Shown here in pieces: positions 13,823-18,065 of a DNA stretch of 18,065 bases. The DNA is from Coprosoma sp963660615. GTDB lineage: Bacteria > Bacillota_I > Bacilli_A > RF39 > UBA660. The stretch lies in assembly GCA_963660615.1 (NCBI GenBank), contig CAVKYE010000021.1, forward strand, positions 1 to 18,065, in the 5' to 3' direction. The notes under the pieces are model-generated. The model was not told the origin of the DNA. It saw only the letters and a list, made by a program, of their open reading frames with translations, and ran no database searches. The position numbers and the translations under genes are program-made. Numbering within the stretch: the stretch's first letter is position 1; each line of letters starts with the position of its first letter.

Positions 13823-14467
13823 CTAAGATTTTTTTAAAGCATTTCTTTTAGACTTCAAATAATAAGAAACAATTGAAGTCGCAACTATTAAATAACTCAA
13901 AGAAAGCGCAAAACCTGCAATAATATCACTCGCATAATGAACACCTAAATATATACGACTTAAACCAACTAAAATAATCAAAATAGAAAGTAAAACAGTT
14001 ATAACCTTTTTATCTCTCTTGTTCATATTAGTCTGCCATATTAAATAAATAAGCATTCCATAAAATCCCATCGACACCATAGCATGTCCTGATGGAAAAC
14101 TAAAACCACTTTCAGGAACAAGCATCCATTCAAAAGGTCTTGGCCTTGAAAAAACAAATTTCAAAATCTGATTAACACCCACAACCGCAATTAAACTTAA
14201 AAGCGAAAGCAAACCATATTTTTTACTTGGAAAAATATAAAACAGAAATATAGAAACAATAATAATAAAAGGAGCACTTGCAAATGTTGTAATAACTTTT
14301 ACTACCTCTGTCAAATAAGGATTTTTAAATCCAATAACAAAATCATGAACAAAAGTATCAAAAGAAGCGAGCTCATCTTCAAGCATTTGTCTTGTCACAA
14401 AAGTAAAAACAAAAATGGATAGCGCAAGTACTAACCATTTTCCATATTTTTTTAAAAAATTAAGCAT
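13823..14467 (-). CDS. PAP2-family membrane phosphatase
   Basis: This polytopic membrane phosphatase has 214 residues from the ATG at 14467, where GGTGATG lies just upstream. GTG and ATG codons further upstream belong to the ribosome binding region. It carries the three PAP2 signatures: C1 KFVFSRPRP (KX6RP), C2 PSGH in FPSGHAMVSMGFYG, and C3 SRIYLGVHYASD (SRX5HX3D). Five to six hydrophobic helices place the active site on the outer face. Substrates of such enzymes are lipid phosphates, for example undecaprenyl pyrophosphate, phosphatidylglycerol phosphate or phosphatidic acid. It follows the YitT gene with an 18-bp gap, so the two are likely one operon. The substrate is not decidable from sequence. 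Catalytic residues look intact. Confidence 0.9.
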   Translation of the reverse strand: MLNFLKKYGKWLVLALSIFVFTFVTRQMLEDELASFDTFVHDFVIGFKNPYLTEVVKVITTFASAPFIIIVSIFLFYIFPSKKYGLLSLLSLIAVVGVNQILKFVFSRPRPFEWMLVPESGFSFPSGHAMVSMGFYGMLIYLIWQTNMNKRDKKVITVLLSILIILVGLSRIYLGVHYASDIIAGFALSLSYLIVATSIVSYYLKSKRNALKKS

Positions 14468-14485
14468 AAACATCACCACAAATAA

Positions 14486-15415
14486 TTATATATTCTTTTT
14501 TTCATCTTCGCAAGAAGCACCCTTAGTTTGAATTACATTTGACACAGTACTTGACACCGGTTTTTTCTTAATATGCGTTCCAATAACCTCACTAACGTCA
14601 ACAACCGTAACAAAACTAGATGTATCCGCATTCTTTACGATATCCCTAAGTTCAGAAAGTTCTAGCCTAGTAATTACTGTATATAATATTACCTTCTCAG
14701 TCTGTGATACCATGCCAATACCTTCTATAATAGTAACAGTTCTTCCCAAATTTTCAAATATTTCTGAAGAAATTTTCTCTGGCCTTTCAGTAATAATATA
14801 AACAGCCTTAGCCTGATCCATACCCTCAGAAACCATATCAATAATTTTAAAAGTAATAAAATAAGTAAGTAAAGAATAAAGCGCCCTATCTGGTCCAAAC
14901 ACAAAAATAGCCGTTCCATATATAAATATATTTATAAAAAGTACAACTTGACCTACTGAAAAATTAGATTTCTTACTAACCAAAATAGCTACCGCTTCCG
15001 TGCCATCCAAACAGCCACCAAACTTTATAACAAGGCCAACACCAATACCAAGAAGTAATCCCCCATAAATAAAAGCAAGTAAAATATCATCCGTAACCTC
15101 TGATACATTACCAAAAACTTCAAGTAAAATCGTAAATATAATCATACTAAATGAAGCTTTAATCAAAAACTTTTTTCCAAGTTGCTTATAACCAATAAGT
15201 AAAAACGGTATATTAATAATCAAAACAAATAAACTAAGAGAACCTCCAAATAACTTATTTAAAATAATTGATATACCAGTTATACCACCATCAATTATCG
15301 AATTAGGTATCAAAAATATCTCCAAAGCTGCTGCTGCCATCGCCGCCCCAACCGCAAGCGGAATAAAAGAAACAAGCATCTTCAAAAAATCCATACCACC
15401 ATTTTTTTTCTCCAT
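14486..15415 (-). CDS. YitT-family membrane protein (DUF161 plus DUF2179)
   Basis: This 309-residue integral membrane protein is very common in Bacillota. The N-terminal part has five to six hydrophobic helices, with the conserved opening LEIFLIPNSIIDGGITGISIIL (about 32-53) and GGCLDGTEAVAIL (133-145), both hallmarks of the YitT_membrane domain. Residues from about 205 form the cytoplasmic DUF2179 domain (AVYIITERPEKISSEIFENLGRTVTIIEG and VILYTVITRLELSELRDIV). The C-terminal 25 residues are polar and probably disordered. Molecular function is unknown, and a small-molecule transport role is only speculation. AAAAGGAGGA supplies a strong ribosome binding site, and an extended -10 lies upstream. 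It leads the operon with PAP2. Confidence 0.92.
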   Translation of the reverse strand: MEKKNGGMDFLKMLVSFIPLAVGAAMAAAALEIFLIPNSIIDGGITGISIILNKLFGGSLSLFVLIINIPFLLIGYKQLGKKFLIKASFSMIIFTILLEVFGNVSEVTDDILLAFIYGGLLLGIGVGLVIKFGGCLDGTEAVAILVSKKSNFSVGQVVLFINIFIYGTAIFVFGPDRALYSLLTYFITFKIIDMVSEGMDQAKAVYIITERPEKISSEIFENLGRTVTIIEGIGMVSQTEKVILYTVITRLELSELRDIVKNADTSSFVTVVDVSEVIGTHIKKKPVSSTVSNVIQTKGASCEDEKKNI

Positions 15416-15437
15416 AACAAATTCCTCCTTTTAATTA

Positions 15438-15446
15438 ATTATACCA
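15438..15446 (-). promoter_or_regulatory. Extended -10 promoter of the YitT-PAP2 operon
   Basis: Minus-strand TGG-TATAAT (15446-15438), about 22 bp before the ATG at 15415. No clear -35. Confidence 0.6.
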
Positions 15447-15467
15447 TAAGTAAAAGACAGAAAAAAG

Positions 15468-15489
15468 AAAAAAGTCAAAATTTATGACT
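15468..15489 (-). terminator. Terminator overlapping the end of the GT2-TPR gene
   Basis: Minus-strand AGTCA (15489-15485 side) pairs with TGACT (15477-15473 side), 7-nt loop, followed by T. The stop codon at 15482 lies in the loop. Confidence 0.7.
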
Positions 15490-16558
15490 CATTAATTTCA
15501 TTTAAAATAATATCCCTATTATTCAAAAGCCTTTCATTATCACAATCAATCTTTAAAGCCTCATTTATATAAAATAAAGCAAGGCCCTTATCTTTCAAAT
15601 TATACTCACAAATAGAAAGCATATCATAAATATTAAAATCATTACAAAAAGACTCATTAATATAACTTTTATACACATTAGTAATCTCTAAAGCCCGAAG
15701 AAAGTCCAAAGAGGCCATATAATAATCCTCACACTCATACTCTAAAATACCACTTTCACAAAAAGGTTCCCGCAAATAAGGTGCTTCCTCTTTGGCTAAA
15801 GAAAGCCACATTCTAGCCTCATCATATTTTTCTAATTTTTTATAACACCTAGAAATAAACCTCATAGAAGCACATCTTTCATCCTTCCACGTCGCACTTT
15901 CTAAACTTAAATGCCTAATAAATGTATCAATTGCCTCATTATACCTGCCATAAAACATATACTCTCTTCCCAAATAATGCATATTCCTATCATCCATAGG
16001 ATCTTCCTTAACAGATAACTCAAGCAAAGGCAAATAAGAAGCCCTAGACTTAAACCTATCAGGATAATGATTAACCGTAATCAAATCAGTAACCATTATC
16101 CTTTCATCCCCATCATACTCCAAAACTTCATGAACTGGATGAGTCCACTTATACCCTCTCCTTTTATGAATCTTATCCGTATAAAAACTAACCAAAGGAT
16201 TCCCCTTATCATCCAAACTCCAATTATAATTATAACGAAGCCTAGTTAAATTATCATCCCAAATATCTTCTAATTTTCTTCTCCACCCTTCTTCAACAAC
16301 CTCATCCAAATCAATACATAAACAAACATCGTAATCTAAAGGAACCAAATCCAAAGACAAATTACGAGCAACATCAAACCTAAAAGGCTCTATAACTTCT
16401 TCTGAAACAAAAACTCCATTTTTTTTAAGCAAAGAAACTGTATCATCACAAGAACCCGTATCCAAAACAAAAATACCATCAGCTTCCTTTAAATTCTTTA
16501 TCCATCTATCTACAAATTTTTCTTCATCCTTACAAATAGCATAAACAGCTACCTTCAT
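15482..16558 (-). CDS. GT2 glycosyltransferase with C-terminal TPR region
   Basis: This 358-residue inverting GT2-type glycosyltransferase has a GT-A domain with VAVYAICKDEEKFVDRWI at the N-terminus, the DTGSCDDT segment at 33-40 and a metal-binding DxD-type motif in CIDLDEVVEEGW (D83/D85). HPVHEVLEY at 140-148 is also typical. From about 190 there are TPR-like helices (MHYLGREYMFYGRYNEAIDTFIRHL, ISRCYKKLEKYDEARMWLSLA, SLDFLRALEI, LALFYINEALKI) that could bind a protein acceptor. The start codon overlaps the collagen gene stop as ATGA, so the two genes are translationally coupled. AGGTAGG lies upstream within the collagen gene. The likely role is O-glycosylation of the collagen-like protein or another surface polymer, by analogy to glycosylated BclA of Bacillus. 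The acceptor is inference. Confidence 0.88.
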   Translation of the reverse strand: MKVAVYAICKDEEKFVDRWIKNLKEADGIFVLDTGSCDDTVSLLKKNGVFVSEEVIEPFRFDVARNLSLDLVPLDYDVCLCIDLDEVVEEGWRRKLEDIWDDNLTRLRYNYNWSLDDKGNPLVSFYTDKIHKRRGYKWTHPVHEVLEYDGDERIMVTDLITVNHYPDRFKSRASYLPLLELSVKEDPMDDRNMHYLGREYMFYGRYNEAIDTFIRHLSLESATWKDERCASMRFISRCYKKLEKYDEARMWLSLAKEEAPYLREPFCESGILEYECEDYYMASLDFLRALEITNVYKSYINESFCNDFNIYDMLSICEYNLKDKGLALFYINEALKIDCDNERLLNNRDIILNEINES

Positions 16559-17403
16559 AAACTTTGCCTACCTAAATACTCAATAATCATACTAACATAA
16601 GAATTACTAAAATATGAATTAGATTTAATATCAATTATACTAGGAGTCGATAAATAAATTTGCTGATTACTTAAATTAATAAGAGAATAAGACTCACTCA
16701 CATCAGGCACTGCAATAACACCATGAATAACAACTTGCCTTTCCTCTTCGCCATAAATAAAACTACTACCACCAATATAAATATTATCAGTACCACTTAC
16801 CCCAAAACCAATCGAAATTAAATCAAGAGATGGATTAAACTCATTTTCTATCTGCAAAACATAAGCCGATACAATAGCCGTAATTTTATAATAGCCTGGA
16901 ACATTAAACTTAATATTAGAAGAATCCAAACTAACAAGATTAGTTAAATCAAGTTCCAGTCTTTCAATAGGAATCTTTTCCAAACTAGGAACAGGCCTAT
17001 CATTAGGATAAGTACCATCATTAAAAGTTACCAAATAAGCCGTTCTAACAAAAGTAGGTCCTGCATCCCCCTTATCACCCTTAGGCCCAGTATCTCCCTT
17101 AGGACCAATATCTCCTTTAGGGCCCGTCGGTCCTGCAATAAGTCCAGTATTCTTCCACGCATTATCATTGGAACTCCAAACATAAAGATCATCGCCAATT
17201 AAATAAGCATCACCCTCATTCCCGCTTGGATGCTTTAAAATAAACTCATCATAACTATCAAAATAGTCCTTCACAAAAAGTCCCTGACCACTAGGACCAG
17301 TTGGACCTGTAGGACCAGTTGGACCATAAGCACAAAAATTCATATTTTGCTTGCATTTCTCATCATTCTTAATCTTCAAAAGTGCCTTATCATAAACATT
17401 CAT
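16555..17403 (-). CDS. BclA-like collagen-repeat surface protein
   Basis: This 282-residue protein has no classical signal peptide, as in exosporium proteins of the BclA type. A charged N-terminus with two cysteines (KCKQNMNFC) leads into collagen segment 1, GPTGPTGPTGPSG at 27-39. A compact module at 41-88 (GDAYLIGDDLYVWSSND, then AWKNTG) resembles the tryptophan-bearing insert seen in phage tail and collagen-like surface proteins. Collagen segment 2 at 91-116 has GPKGDxGPKGD repeats. A C-terminal beta-rich domain (118-282, FNVPGYYKITAIVSAYVLQ) matches the C1q/TNF-like trimerisation domain of BclA in layout. The collagen segments are short, so the stalk would be short. AAAGGAAG lies 9 nt before the ATG. 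It is coupled to the GT2-TPR gene downstream. Spore-surface location is inferred from family, SigG in the same genome and a CATAAAATA -10-like element. Confidence 0.88.
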   Translation of the reverse strand: MNVYDKALLKIKNDEKCKQNMNFCAYGPTGPTGPTGPSGQGLFVKDYFDSYDEFILKHPSGNEGDAYLIGDDLYVWSSNDNAWKNTGLIAGPTGPKGDIGPKGDTGPKGDKGDAGPTFVRTAYLVTFNDGTYPNDRPVPSLEKIPIERLELDLTNLVSLDSSNIKFNVPGYYKITAIVSAYVLQIENEFNPSLDLISIGFGVSGTDNIYIGGSSFIYGEEERQVVIHGVIAVPDVSESYSLINLSNQQIYLSTPSIIDIKSNSYFSNSYVSMIIEYLGRQSL

Positions 17404-17423
17404 AAAAAATCTTCCTTTCGCAT

Positions 17424-17432
17424 TATTTTATG
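17424..17432 (-). promoter_or_regulatory. Candidate mother-cell-type -10 element for the collagen-GT operon
   Basis: Minus-strand CATAAAATA matches the SigE/SigK -10 pattern CATAnnnTA, and it is also a partial sigma-A box (TAAAAT). No matching -35 is visible, and the predicted start would fall at the ribosome binding site. A strong terminator at 17441-17476 means the operon must have its own promoter here. Confidence 0.35.
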
Positions 17433-17440
17433 CAAAAAAT

Positions 17441-17476
17441 AAAAAAAAGAAACCAGTATTATAATTTACTAATTTC
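17441..17476 (-). terminator. Terminator overlapping the end of the Rpn-like gene
   Basis: Minus-strand 10-bp stem GAAATTAGTA / TACTGGTTTC (17476-17467 with 17458-17449, two G-U pairs), 8-nt loop, followed by eight T. The stop codon lies at 17459-17461. Confidence 0.75.
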
Positions 17477-18065
17477 TTCAATAGATAAACCTGTTATTTC
17501 TGATATTTCATTTTTGTTCATGCCTCTTTCAAGCATACTTTTAGCTATTTCTTTTTGCTTTTTTAGTTCACCCTGTTCAAGACCCTGTTCAAGACCCTGT
17601 TCAAGACCCTGTTCAAGACCCTGTTCAAGACCCTCACTATGTCCTTCCGCAAATCCCTCATCTCTTCCAATAAGCATAGCCTCTTCTTTCGCATATTTAA
17701 TATCATCTTCCTCAATTTGCTTCGCACATACCTCATCTAACCAAGCAGGACTTCCTATTATCTTCTCATTCATCTCTATCACACTTTCCATAAAAGATGC
17801 AAGCATTTTATCAGGTAGGATGTAAGACATCATTTCATATAACTCACTATAACTCTTTGCTTTAAAAGAAGCAAGTAACGCTATCTCATCCGTAATCTCA
17901 CTACAAGTATAATATAACTTATAAAATTTTTCAAGATATTTTACAAAAATATGACCCTTATTTTTCTCAATTTCTCCAGTATATTTATCAATAGTAATAA
18001 ACTCTCTTTCCGCATACTTCTGTCTTTTCTCTTTATCATTTAAATTAAGTTGATAATATTCATTT
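17459..18065 (-). CDS. Rpn/PD-(D/E)XK-type transposase-nuclease, C-terminal part (5' end cut by window edge)
   Basis: The minus-strand frame stays open from the right edge to TAA at 17459, giving about 201 visible residues. The ATG at 17833 is internal, not the real start. Visible residues run NEYYQLNLNDKEKRQKYAER, then ITIDKYTGEIEKNKG, YLEKFYKLYYTCSEITDEIA, then MMSYILPDKMLASFMESVIE. These match the C-terminal region of the recombination-promoting nuclease / PDDEXK_2 family that is frequent in Bacillota. The tail DEGFAEGHSEG is followed by five GLEQ/LEQG repeats, then KKQKEIAKSMLERGMNKNEI and SEITGLSIEEISKL, the standard closing segment of this family. The nuclease core with its catalytic residues lies outside the window, so activity cannot be judged. 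It is closed by its own terminator. Confidence 0.82.
   Translation of the reverse strand, partial: NEYYQLNLNDKEKRQKYAEREFITIDKYTGEIEKNKGHIFVKYLEKFYKLYYTCSEITDEIALLASFKAKSYSELYEMMSYILPDKMLASFMESVIEMNEKIIGSPAWLDEVCAKQIEEDDIKYAKEEAMLIGRDEGFAEGHSEGLEQGLEQGLEQGLEQGLEQGELKKQKEIAKSMLERGMNKNEISEITGLSIEEISKL
17571..17630. repeat. Perfect 12-bp tandem repeat, five copies
   Basis: Five exact copies of CCCTGTTCAAGA in tandem (60 bp), followed by a partial CCCT. On the minus strand each codes for four residues in frame (LEQG), so copy number can change without a frameshift. Confidence 0.95.

Noticed and set aside
17571..17630. Short direct repeats as a possible CRISPR array
   Set aside because: Units are contiguous 12-mers with no spacers and code in frame for LEQG.
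17430..17825. Plus-strand frame rich in Pro-Cys-Ser-Arg over the repeat
   Set aside because: This is the antisense reading of the 12-bp repeat in the Rpn-like gene, with no ribosome binding site.

Overview
The window looks like part of the chromosome of a low-GC, endospore-forming member of the Bacillota (Firmicutes), probably a small-genome Bacilli- or Clostridia-related gut lineage. The support is strong AT bias, AGGAGG-type ribosome binding sites, standard stop codons including TGA, a clear forespore sigma factor (SigG) next to a YlmC/YmxH-type gene, Bacillus-like tRNA genes, and RecD2, MtaB, YitT and Cof-HAD genes typical of this phylum. The species cannot be named from the sequence alone.

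Positions 1-3400 hold a type IV filament / competence-pseudopilus module. Two genes on the minus strand encode modular prepilins. One has a C-terminal LamG/lectin-like domain. The other runs off the left edge with the start of a Listeria-Bacteroides-type repeat. Diverging from them is a GspE/PilB-type assembly ATPase. A palindromic segment puts a TATAAT on both strands between the two units. No platform protein or prepilin peptidase gene is visible.

Positions 3400-4290 hold a helical protein of unknown function and a two-tRNA unit (Met-CAT then Glu-CTC, minus strand), with the same hairpin after each tRNA. A GT4 glycosyltransferase follows on the plus strand. It converges with a minus-strand short-chain dehydrogenase, a Cof-type HAD phosphatase and a 50-residue small protein whose promoter region carries a tandem GTATACAT element.

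Positions 7260-12320 are minus-strand housekeeping and envelope genes: RecD2 helicase, the tRNA methylthiotransferase MtaB, a bitopic membrane protein with an acidic coiled cytoplasmic domain, and a degenerate ApbE-like membrane protein that seems to be transcribed leaderless. Positions 12360-13700 hold the sporulation block: ylmC-like gene, sigG and a previously uncalled 39-residue membrane peptide. A YitT-PAP2 operon follows upstream (13823-15415).

Positions 15480-17403 hold a translationally coupled pair, a BclA-like collagen-repeat protein and a GT2-TPR glycosyltransferase that probably glycosylates it; both are candidates for a spore-surface system. The right edge carries the C-terminal part of an Rpn/PD-(D/E)XK-type transposase-nuclease with a perfect 12-bp tandem repeat.

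A recurring layout is a Rho-independent terminator that overlaps the stop codon of the upstream gene, followed at once by an extended -10 promoter for the next gene. All domain assignments come from reading motifs; no database search was run.
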